Assembly (NCBI GenBank): GCA_026395475.1
Contig: JAPLYQ010000004.1
Location: 1-6,828 of the forward strand
Reading direction: 5' to 3'
Origin: Candidatus Roizmanbacteria bacterium
GTDB lineage: Bacteria > Patescibacteriota > Microgenomatia > UBA1406 > GWC2-37-13
DNA: 6,828 nucleotides
Below are positions 1-6,828 of this stretch, piece after piece; the first letter of the stretch is position 1; each line of letters starts with the position of its first letter. The notes beneath the pieces were generated by a model. It saw only the letters and a list, made by a program, of their open reading frames with translations, searched no databases and was not told the DNA's origin. Both the position numbers and the translations under genes were made by a program.

Positions 1-283
1 CACATAATGTTTCAAATAGTGAGGTTGCATTCGCCCCTGTCTCACGAGGATCTTGTAATATTTCCATCGCATCCCCATATAATCGCCTAAGAGCCTGCTT
101 TTCAGTTTTACTCTTTGATATACGATTGCTTCTGTCGTATAAAAGACCAACAGCCTCCTCATATCCTGGAAAACCTCTTGGTGAAATAATTCCCTGTTCT
201 TGAGCTATGCTAAGACGCTCTAACACAGCAACGATTGGGACAGTTAAATTTTGATATGTCGCACCGATTGGTTTTTCTCCCAT
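1..283 (-). CDS. Unknown helical protein, N-terminal part only (runs off left edge)
   Basis: A reading frame on the minus strand starts with ATG at 283-281 and stays open for 94 codons to the window edge, so the C-terminus is missing. The protein begins MGEKPIGATYQNLTVPIVAV and continues as charged, helix-prone sequence with a short loop at about residues 31-41 (GIISPRGFPGY). There is no signal peptide, membrane segment or motif that I recognise. The start is chosen because an in-frame stop lies a short way upstream and the codon sits just downstream of a TATAAT element. No Shine-Dalgarno site is visible before it. It is transcribed divergently from transketolase across 48 bases. The function is unknown. 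Its composition is like that of the large minus-strand protein at the other end of the window, but I could not align the two. Confidence 0.72.
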   Translation of the reverse strand, partial: MGEKPIGATYQNLTVPIVAVLERLSIAQEQGIISPRGFPGYEEAVGLLYDRSNRISKSKTEKQALRRLYGDAMEILQDPRETGANATSLFETLC

Positions 284-296
284 AGCTTAAAATTTC

Positions 297-302
297 ATTA
301 TA
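297..302 (-). promoter_or_regulatory. Candidate -10 element for the leftward gene
   Basis: Read on the minus strand, 302-297 is a perfect TATAAT. Its expected transcription start would be near 290, only about seven bases before the ATG at 283, so the message would be almost leaderless. No convincing -35 hexamer or TG extension is present at the right spacing. In AT-rich DNA this match could be chance. Confidence 0.35.
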
Positions 303-313
303 TATCTAAAATA

Positions 314-322
314 TGTTACACT
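314..322 (+). promoter_or_regulatory. Candidate extended -10 element for tkt
   Basis: The string TGTTACACT fits the extended -10 pattern TGn-TAnnnT and would place transcription start close to 329-331, at or next to the tkt ATG at 332. A second -10-like hexamer, TAAAAT, lies at 307-312. No good -35 is seen for either. The implied transcript would be leaderless or nearly so, which agrees with the absence of a Shine-Dalgarno site before the gene. Confidence 0.3.
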
Positions 323-331
323 TTTTTTAGT

Positions 332-2321
332 ATGTCAGAAACAACAATATTACAAACTCTTGCTCGCCGAATTCGTTGTAATATTATTTCTTCGACTACC
401 GCTGCAGGATCCGGACATCCCACCTCTTCACTTTCTGCCACAGAGCTCACGACCGTTCTTTTCTTTGGTGGATTTTTGAAACAAAACGTCAACAACTTCC
501 AAAACCCCCTTAACGATAAATTCGTTTTGTCAAAAGGTCATGCAGCTCCTTTATTATACTCTATATATGAAGCTGCGGGAGTGTTATCTCAAGCTGAATT
601 AATGACACTTCGTAAATTTGACTCCCACTTACAAGGCCACCCCACACCAGAGGTTCCTTTTGTCGATGTGACTACTGGGAGCTTAGGACAAGGATTATCT
701 GTTGGTTTAGGAATGGCGTTGGGCATAAGACTTAAAATAAAAGAATTGCAAATACAATTAAAACAGGAACCTACTGTATGGGTACTCTTGGGAGATTCAG
801 AAATGGCTGAAGGACAAGTTTGGGAAGCGATGGAAATTGCATCCTACTACAACGTGAATAATTTGATAGGTATTGTTGATATTAATCGTCTTGGGCAAAG
901 TGGAGAAACAGATTTAGGATGGGATATTGAGACATATAAAAAACGTATTGAAACATTTGGATGGAATGTGTTAGAGATAAAAAATGGACATAATATTGAA
1001 GAGATAAAGAAAATATTTGCAAAAGCAAATACCCTCAATACCGTTCATACACAAAAACCAACAATGATTTTGGCTCGAACCGTAAAAGGAAAAGGTGTTC
1101 CCTTTCTTGAGGATAAACCAGGATGGCATGGAAAAGCAGTGCCAAAAGATAGACTCCAAGAAGCTCTAAAAGCAATAGGGTCGTATGATAAAAAAGTAAT
1201 GGGAATAATTGCGAGCGCTCCGCTCTTTGATACCGAAATGCAAAGTAAGACGGCGGATGTTTTAAAAAAATTAAATAACTTCATAGGTGGCACGAGTAAG
1301 GGGCACCCGGCAGCGCGCACAAAACTCCAGCCAGCAGGCATTGGAGGTTTTGGAGCACTGACGGGGGAAATTACGAGTGACAGAATCTATGAAGTTAACG
1401 TTCCAATCGCTACACGTGAAGCTTTTGGAGATGCTTTGGCAGATTTAGGAAAAGGTAATCCTCAAGTGGTTGCACTTGATGCTGAAGTTGGTAATTCTAC
1501 TTACACAGAGCGGTTAAGAGAAACAAATCCTACACATTTTTTCCAGATGTTTATCGATGAAGAAAATATGGTTTCGGTTGGATTAGGACTTTCAAAAATG
1601 GGATATGTTCCTTATATTTCCACGTTCGCCGCTTTTCTCACACGCGCATATGACCAAATGAGAATGGCACAGTATTCAAAACCGACTCTCAATATTGTCG
1701 GTTCACATGCAGGTTGTTCTATTGGACAAGATGGTATTTCACAAATGGCACTTGAGGATATTTCTATGATGAGAAGTTTGAGAGAAAGTACGGTTCTTTA
1801 CCCTGCTGATGCTGTATCGGCATATAAACTAACGCAAGAAATGGCACTTCGAAAAGGAGTAAATTACCTCCGCACCACACGCGAAAAAACTCCTGTTCTT
1901 TACAAAAATAGTGAGCAATTCCCCATCGGTGGATGTAAGGTCCACTCGTTAAAAAATAAAAAAAAGTACTGCGCTTATTATTTCCGCTGGAATTACACTT
2001 CATGAATCACTCAAATCACAAAAAATACTTGAAAAAAATAAAATATATACGACCGTTATAGATCTATATTCAGTAACACCTCTCGATTCAAAAACAATTC
2101 AACGCCTTTCGAAACAGGTAAAACAAATAGTCATTGTTGAAGATCATTATGAAGCGGGTGGAATTGGTGAAGCGGTAATAACAAGTTGTAAAGAATTAAA
2201 TGCGAACGTTATATTTACACATCTTTGCGTCCGTAAAGAACCTCGTTCAGGAACTCCAGAAGAATTACTCCACTTTGAGGAAATCGATGCCGAGGCAATT
2301 GTAAATAGTATTGGAAAATAA
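332..2321 (+). CDS. tkt: Transketolase, complete but interrupted by a one-base frameshift
   Basis: Transketolase (EC 2.2.1.1) moves two-carbon ketol units between sugar phosphates in the cytosolic non-oxidative pentose phosphate pathway, using thiamine diphosphate (TPP) and a divalent metal. The start at 332 gives MSETTILQTLARRIRC and conserved TTAAGSGHPTSS. A longer frame from TTG 251 would overlap the divergent gene and add 27 unrelated residues. Visible motifs: SKGHAAP (His70), GHP (His103), TGSLGQG (116-121), TPP/metal motif GDSE (Asp155) with Asn185 in DINRLGQS, and WHGK (His266). In the Pyr domain are DEENM (catalytic Glu410), GSHAG (His459), GQDG (Asp467) and LRTTR (Arg514). The frame then breaks: the first frame ends at TGA 2003-2005, while the C-terminal domain (ITLHESL, VEDHYEAGGIGEA) continues in the +1 frame from 1965 to TAA at 2319-2321. 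Dropping one A gives 662 residues, within the usual 620-670. The linker at residues 320-347 is unusually GC-rich. Family assignment is certain; whether the gene is functional depends on the frameshift being real. Confidence 0.95.
1951..1965 (+). other. Frameshift site in an A-rich run within tkt
   Basis: The run is six A, one T, then eight A, followed by GTACTGC. Upstream of it the tkt frame reads GGCKVHSLKNKK; downstream, homology resumes one base later as STALIISAGITLHES. Removing one A from the eight-A run joins the two. The 118-codon downstream part has no methionine codon, and its frame meets a TAA at 1950-1952 just before the run, so it cannot be an independently started gene. Possible causes are a homopolymer sequencing or assembly error, a real inactivating indel, or polymerase slippage that restores the frame in some transcripts. 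The sequence alone does not decide among these. Confidence 0.85.
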
Positions 2322-2334
2322 TTAATCGACCAAT

Positions 2335-2367
2335 AAAAAAACCTCCGGGTTCCACCGGAGGTTTTTT
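2335..2367. terminator. Bidirectional intrinsic (Rho-independent) terminator
   Basis: The stem CCTCCGG (2342-2348) pairs perfectly with CCGGAGG (2355-2361) around the six-base loop GTTCCA. The stem is flanked by seven A on the left (2335-2341) and six T on the right (2362-2367), so each strand presents a GC-rich hairpin followed by a U tract. It lies about 14 bases after the tkt stop and 13 bases after the stop of the converging 262-residue gene. That is the arrangement expected of one terminator shared by two converging units. Confidence 0.92.
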
Positions 2368-2380
2368 GTTATTGTCGTAA

Positions 2381-3169
2381 TTAAGCTGCGAGTGGAAGAT
2401 CCATTCCATTCATTTCTCTTAAAAATGCGACTGTTGGTTTCATACGTGATGGCTGTACTGTACGTACATTTACTTCCTGTGCTTCTTCACGAGAAAATGC
2501 TGGAGTAACTCCTCCAATTGCTGCCCCCATGAGCATTCTATTACAATACGCTGCGTATTCTTTAGCTCTTTTTGGAAGCGATAGATTTGCAGCATCTCCT
2601 TCGCCTGATACATATTCAAGCCATTTTTGACTTCTCTCAAGATTAGTGACACGTGCTGTTGTAGAACGATCAACTATAGTATTGAGTTGGCTTGATGCAG
2701 TTCCAAGTTTTGCTCTAAACCCATCTGCAATTCCCGAAGTTCTCATATAATAGTGTGCTCTATTCTTTCTTGTTTGAGCAATTTCTCTCATTGCACCATC
2801 ATAAAGAATGCCTTGTTCTTGAGCTACAATATCTCTTCTTTTTCTTTCAAGCCCTTCTTGTAACCCATTCCATAAAAGTGCCTCACGCTTAGCGGCTTCC
2901 ACAATTTCTTTTTTCATTGTTGCTGCAATTTCAACCATCGCGTCTTCATTTGTAACAATAGTGAGAAGTTGTTTTAGGACTGCTTGTGAAATCTTTTCAA
3001 CGTCCCCTGCTGTTGTTTTCATGCCGGTATCTTGGACAATACCATTCATCATGTCTGTTACGGCCGTTCGAAGTCCTTTATATTCCTTTAATATCGCTTC
3101 AGTTATTTGTCCTGCATCAAGACCTTGTTGGCGAAGTGCAGCAAGAGATGCAACTAGTGACTGTCCCAT
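2381..3169 (-). CDS. Unknown 262-residue helical protein, downstream gene of a two-gene unit
   Basis: A complete frame runs from ATG at 3169 to TAA at 2381. I do not recognise the family. The protein looks soluble, with no signal peptide or membrane span. Residues 1-35 form a probable helix (MGQSLVASLAALRQQG). A long charged helical or coiled-coil-like region follows at about 55-145, including the basic cluster ERKRRDI at 108-114. Next comes a helical stretch to about 220 holding the single cysteine (209). The tail, from about 225, is less ordered and ends REMNGMDLPLAA. The start lies 8 bases after the stop of the large upstream gene, so the two are probably co-transcribed. No Shine-Dalgarno site precedes it, which suggests translational coupling or reinitiation. 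The shared bidirectional terminator follows the stop. A role as partner of the large protein is inferred from position only. Confidence 0.85.
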   Translation of the reverse strand: MGQSLVASLAALRQQGLDAGQITEAILKEYKGLRTAVTDMMNGIVQDTGMKTTAGDVEKISQAVLKQLLTIVTNEDAMVEIAATMKKEIVEAAKREALLWNGLQEGLERKRRDIVAQEQGILYDGAMREIAQTRKNRAHYYMRTSGIADGFRAKLGTASSQLNTIVDRSTTARVTNLERSQKWLEYVSGEGDAANLSLPKRAKEYAAYCNRMLMGAAIGGVTPAFSREEAQEVNVRTVQPSRMKPTVAFLREMNGMDLPLAA

Positions 3170-3177
3170 GCTGGCTT

Positions 3178-6100
3178 TTAGAATATCAATGTGCCTGTGC
3201 TTGCAATTGAGTATGCAATGATAGAATCCATAAGTTCTGTTCCACTCATATTCTCAAGAGCTTCTGGAGTAGAAAGTTTTGCAACAACTGCATCTGCTTT
3301 TGCTTTTGCGGCTGTATATCCTGACTCACGAACAACTTTTCCTGCAAGTGTTTTTTCATGTGTTTTCATGACTTGTGCGAGTTCTGAATCTGCAGGTAAT
3401 ACTCCATCAGCTATTACTACATTTCCATCAAGGTCGACCTGAAGTACTGGTTTTACTCCACCCGTCACACTGTCTAGTGCAATCATATATTGAGTGGTGA
3501 TGTCAGTAATTGTTTGTCCCATTGCGATAGCTACATGCTCACTTTCGTTAATAAACTCAGCAATATCTTCAGGTGGAAGCATCGCTGCAGATTGTGTAAC
3601 AAAAAGCATATCTTCTCTCCCTAACTTTTCAAGTGTAGGAACAAGCTTCTCTTTTTGTTCAGGTGTTCCATACCATCCGACAACTCTTATAGCCTGCATA
3701 ATAAAATTATCTTTGACAGGAACTTCTTGAAGAGTTAGTTCCCCCATTTCAGGGGTTCTTTTGCCTGTCACAACATTTGCTACAAGTCGTAATCCTGTTG
3801 GCCCACTAATTGTGGTATAGCCATTAAGGAGACTTAATGTCGCCTCTGCTGCAATTTCAGCAAGTTCATCCCGTCTCCAACCTTTCAATTCTGTTCCAGT
3901 CATATCAGTCATACGAACGTGATCTTTATGTGTTGGAACTCTATCTGATTCCATAACGACGATTTTATTACACATCTGTCTCCACTGATCAGATTCAATC
4001 CATGTCCCATATTCAGTATTATTTATTTTTTGGACCATTCGATCAAAGAAATCTTTTACTAATTCTTTATTCCAATTTGGAAGCGAATTTTTAAGGATAT
4101 GATCAGCTACGGTTCGTACTTCTGCGGCATATCTTCGTTTTCCAGGTTCTCTCATTGAGTCGACCATTATGTCAGAAATAATTTGAATAAATCTCTCATG
4201 TGGCCCTTTTTTTGCTCGAACTGAATCACCTGCAAACTGTTCAAAAATCATACTCGCTCCTAATAATTCAGTTGCAATAATATTTCTTCGTGCTTCATTG
4301 GCTTCGCCAGGTGCATTCATAATGGCGCTTCTTATTCTCTTATCAAAACCAACCAAATACTTATCAAATGCTCTATTTAAATGAGGAGCCATACCCTTAT
4401 CCCAATCTCTACCAAAGTACATCTGTAATCCTGGTGGTTGGTCTACGACTTGACACACATCATCTCTAAAGGTAAGAATAAGGTTTAATAAATTATCTTC
4501 CCCTTCAGGATTTGTGCCTTTTCGAATAATTTTAGTTACATCAGCTCCGAAGTTTTCAGCAAAATCACCACCAAAGTCAATTTTTCCAGTTGTGGTATAG
4601 ATTAAATATGCCGTTTCTTGTGGTGACAAACCCATTCCCTGGATTTTTGCAATTGCTTCCTGTGAAGCTTTTGACATTTTTCTCGTATCTTTGAGTGGTC
4701 TGAGCTCATCAATTGCATAACTTAATCGAACAAGCATATGAGGTGAGAATGTCCCCATTGCTGATAATATTTCATAAAAAGTGTTATATTCAGGAATTGT
4801 TGCTTCAAGACTTCTCGTTGCACTTTCAAGTGAGGCAATAAGGGAAGCTTCAAATTTCTGAAAATCAGCAAGTTCTGGGCTTGTTCCTACATTTATTCCG
4901 TTCTCTTCAAGTACTCCAAATATTGCTGTTCCTGCTGATGTTCCAGATTTTCTTCTGAGTCTGCTGTCTTTTGCGGTCATAAGCATTTCTAAACAGAGAA
5001 GAAGTTCTCCTGAATTTTTTCTTGTGCCCTTTGCTGGACCAGTTTCAATATATTGTGTAAATGCACCAAATAAATCTGGGTCTGCAACGATTCCTCGAAT
5101 AAAGTGTGTTTGCACTGATCCTAATGTTCGAACTCTTTTAGCTCCACGTGATTCTCCAGCTCTTGGTCTCTCTCTATCAGATAAACTTTTTACTAAGATA
5201 GATTCCGAATTTCCAAGAAGAGAAAGCATGTCAAAAGCAATTCGTTGTCTTATGTCAAAATTTGCCTTACTTTTTCGTATAAAATTAAATCCGGAAGTAA
5301 CAGCTGACTCAAGGAATGAAACTGAATATATATCATCAGCTTTACTTAACGAACGTTGAAAATTGTCGATATTGCTCTTTATTGTGCTGAGAAATGATCC
5401 AGGCGCACCTTGTATTGTTCGTTCGCCATAAGCAATATCATAATAATTATTCCATACAGAATCCCACACACTTTGTGCTGCCTCAATGGTTCTTTGTCTT
5501 TGTTCATCGGTTGTTTCTTCAGAAACTACTGGAAGAGCTTTAATTTTTGTGTTTGCCTCATCCATAAGTTTTCCCAATGCAAGATGCTCCATTGCGGCTA
5601 CCCCAATTCCATCCGACATGGTTTTATATAAACCTGCTAATTCTGCCTGTAATTTTACATCTGGAACAGTGCGAACTGCATCAAGAAGTTGTTTTTCAAC
5701 AGCAGCAAATACATTATATTTTCTAGTTCCAGAATCAGCATCAGCCACTTTTTCAAGATTTGTATGATTTATAAATCCAGTGAACAGCGTTTTGAGTTCT
5801 GCATACACATTAAATTTACGTCCGTATCCTACAACGTCGTGATTCATGGTACCAATTAATTCATTTACCAATTCTGGCTCTTGAACCCATGATTCATATA
5901 ATTGGCTTCTCCCATCTTTCAAATTCTCTGATTCAGTTAAAGTTTTAAAGATTGATATTAATTTTTCTGCAAGTGTCGCATTTGCATTTCCACTGCGTAT
6001 TGCTGGAATTAATGCGTCAATTCCCGCTTTGATAAAGCGTCTTTGGTGTTCAGCTGTATGTCTACTTAATTGTGAAATAACTGCATCGATATATTCAATT

Positions 6101-6828
6101 TCTTTTTCAGCAACATTTGCGTGACTTCCTCCAATTCCGTGTCGTTTATCGGCAATAACAGCCAAAACGCCACCTTTACCATCTTCTCCAGACCAAAATT
6201 CTCTCATTGGTTTTAGTTCTTGTTCTTCTCGAACCTGTCTTGCAGTTTCTTGCTCTTCGCCTACCACAACTGAAATAGGGCTATCAACTACCATACTAAT
6301 AACTGAGTCAAGAGCTCTACTTGCTTTAAATTCAGACTGAATTGTTTCATATAAAGTTGCGATACCTCCAGCAATTTGTGCAACGGTAGTAGTATCAATT
6401 TTTGTAAGAAGACTCTCCGCAGCTCTTGCAAATGCAGTACCCAATTGTGGGGATAATTGTTTAACTGCGTCTATAAGTTGTTTTGTTTCCTCTACTATAT
6501 CAGCGCTTATTCTGAGGTTTGATTCGCCTAAAAGACCGTACGTCTCGTCATTCATTCTTCCGACAATTAATTCCAATTCTTTCGTTGCTTCTTCAATATA
6601 TTTCTCTGGTTTTACATCTGCAAATTTACGAGCGTACATTTTTCTAACTCCTTCTTCATCTACATCAACAATAAGTGTGTGATATAAATCTCTTAAATCT
6701 ACATATTTTGATTTTTTAAGAGCTTCAAGTACTTTCTCACGAGCTTGTTCAATAAAGAGTCCCTTTAATAGTGGACTTCCGTTAGCATCAATTGCTTGTA
6801 ATAATTCTGTATATTGTGATTGAATAGC
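3178..6828 (-). CDS. Very large unknown helical protein, at least 1216 residues (5' end beyond window)
   Basis: The minus-strand frame ends at TAA 3180-3178 and stays open to the right edge, giving 1216 visible codons. The first in-frame ATG is at 6639, but the 63 codons upstream of it have no stop and no ATG, GTG or TTG. They encode the same kind of charged helical sequence (LLKGLFIEQAREKVLEALKK), so the true start is probably outside the window. An AAGGAG eight bases before ATG 6639 leaves an internal or alternative start possible. I recognise no family. The protein appears soluble and mostly alpha-helical, rich in Glu, Asp, Lys, Arg and Ala, with only three cysteines (549, 729, 890, counted from Met 6639). 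No membrane span, nucleotide-binding loop or catalytic signature is visible. Short internal similarities occur near residues 53-63, 184-192 and 274-337. Residues 970-1045 look HEAT-like. A scaffold or structural role is plausible but unproven. It is followed after 8 bases by the 262-residue gene. Confidence 0.88.
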   Translation of the reverse strand, partial: AIQSQYTELLQAIDANGSPLLKGLFIEQAREKVLEALKKSKYVDLRDLYHTLIVDVDEEGVRKMYARKFADVKPEKYIEEATKELELIVGRMNDETYGLLGESNLRISADIVEETKQLIDAVKQLSPQLGTAFARAAESLLTKIDTTTVAQIAGGIATLYETIQSEFKASRALDSVISMVVDSPISVVVGEEQETARQVREEQELKPMREFWSGEDGKGGVLAVIADKRHGIGGSHANVAEKEIEYIDAVISQLSRHTAEHQRRFIKAGIDALIPAIRSGNANATLAEKLISIFKTLTESENLKDGRSQLYESWVQEPELVNELIGTMNHDVVGYGRKFNVYAELKTLFTGFINHTNLEKVADADSGTRKYNVFAAVEKQLLDAVRTVPDVKLQAELAGLYKTMSDGIGVAAMEHLALGKLMDEANTKIKALPVVSEETTDEQRQRTIEAAQSVWDSVWNNYYDIAYGERTIQGAPGSFLSTIKSNIDNFQRSLSKADDIYSVSFLESAVTSGFNFIRKSKANFDIRQRIAFDMLSLLGNSESILVKSLSDRERPRAGESRGAKRVRTLGSVQTHFIRGIVADPDLFGAFTQYIETGPAKGTRKNSGELLLCLEMLMTAKDSRLRRKSGTSAGTAIFGVLEENGINVGTSPELADFQKFEASLIASLESATRSLEATIPEYNTFYEILSAMGTFSPHMLVRLSYAIDELRPLKDTRKMSKASQEAIAKIQGMGLSPQETAYLIYTTTGKIDFGGDFAENFGADVTKIIRKGTNPEGEDNLLNLILTFRDDVCQVVDQPPGLQMYFGRDWDKGMAPHLNRAFDKYLVGFDKRIRSAIMNAPGEANEARRNIIATELLGASMIFEQFAGDSVRAKKGPHERFIQIISDIMVDSMREPGKRRYAAEVRTVADHILKNSLPNWNKELVKDFFDRMVQKINNTEYGTWIESDQWRQMCNKIVVMESDRVPTHKDHVRMTDMTGTELKGWRRDELAEIAAEATLSLLNGYTTISGPTGLRLVANVVTGKRTPEMGELTLQEVPVKDNFIMQAIRVVGWYGTPEQKEKLVPTLEKLGREDMLFVTQSAAMLPPEDIAEFINESEHVAIAMGQTITDITTQYMIALDSVTGGVKPVLQVDLDGNVVIADGVLPADSELAQVMKTHEKTLAGKVVRESGYTAAKAKADAVVAKLSTPEALENMSGTELMDSIIAYSIASTGTLIF
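6648..6653 (-). promoter_or_regulatory. Shine-Dalgarno-like AAGGAG inside the large reading frame
   Basis: Read on the minus strand, 6653-6648 is AAGGAG, followed by eight bases and then ATG at 6639-6637. This is textbook spacing for a ribosome binding site and would mark 6639 as a start. However, the same bases encode Glu-Glu-Gly-Val in a frame that is open and protein-like up to the window edge, so a chance match is more likely. It could still drive a shorter second product. Confidence 0.25.

Noticed and set aside
251..331. Longer transketolase start at TTG 251
   Set aside because: It would add 27 residues unlike transketolase N-termini and overlap the start of the divergent gene. The conserved protein begins at ATG 332.
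1045..1341. 98-codon minus-strand frame inside tkt
   Set aside because: It lies antisense to conserved transketolase codons and its translation has no family features, so it is a shadow frame.
1951..1966. Programmed -1 ribosomal frameshift on the A run
   Set aside because: Joining the two frames needs +1 (or loss of one A, or gain of two). A -1 slip would enter the third, wrong frame.
2003..2005. TGA read as an amino acid (alternative code as in Gracilibacteria or SR1)
   Set aside because: This TGA lies after the frameshift in a non-homologous frame. No in-frame TGA occurs in any other coding sequence of the window.
1965..2321. Independent second subunit of a split transketolase
   Set aside because: Natural split transketolases divide between the TPP-binding and Pyr domains. 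Here the break lies between the Pyr and C-terminal domains, and the downstream frame has no methionine or other usual start near the break.
2961..3442. Plus-strand frames across the junction of the two minus-strand genes
   Set aside because: They overlap long, protein-like minus-strand frames. Their Ser/Cys-rich translations are typical of antisense shadows.
5024..5767. Plus-strand frames of 73-111 codons inside the large gene
   Set aside because: They lie antisense to the continuous large frame, with hydrophobic Ser/Cys-rich translations and no start context. They are shadow frames.
1..6828. tRNA, rRNA, CRISPR array, insertion sequence or transposon ends
   Set aside because: On reading both strands I saw no repeat-spacer pattern, cloverleaf, transposase-like protein or terminal inverted repeats. 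The only strong inverted repeat is the terminator.

Overview
This AT-rich bacterial window is densely coded and has no gene-free stretch over about 300 bases. It holds four protein genes, and only one belongs to a family I recognise. All large frames are free of in-frame TGA, UAG and UAA across about 2,200 codons, so the standard genetic code fits. The transketolase is of the single-chain bacterial/animal-like type. The AT richness, the lack of clear Shine-Dalgarno sites and the large unknown helical proteins would suit an uncultured lineage such as the Patescibacteria/CPR. That placement is a weak inference, since no taxonomic marker is present.

Layout: (1) At the left edge, a minus-strand gene starts at 283 and runs out of the window, with 94 codons visible and no recognised function. 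(2) A 48-base divergent intergenic region (284-331) carries -10-like elements for both directions. (3) tkt, transketolase, occupies 332-2321 on the plus strand. It is intact in domain content and catalytic residues, but one extra base in an A-rich stretch near 1951-1965 breaks the frame. (4) A symmetric hairpin at 2335-2367, with A and T tracts on either side, serves as terminator for both converging transcription units. (5) On the minus strand, a two-gene unit reads right to left. A very large helical protein of at least 1216 residues (3178-6828, its 5' end beyond the window) is followed after 8 bases by a 262-residue helical protein (2381-3169). Neither resembles a family I know.

How they work together: transketolase does the two-carbon transfers of the non-oxidative pentose phosphate pathway. 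Nothing in the sequence links it to the flanking unknown genes. The large protein and the 262-residue protein are probably co-transcribed and may act together. They look cytosolic, helical and probably structural or scaffold-like, with no visible enzyme motif or membrane segment, but this remains inference. The most notable points are the tkt frameshift and the large unknown protein, whose reading frame continues past its first visible ATG to the edge of the window.
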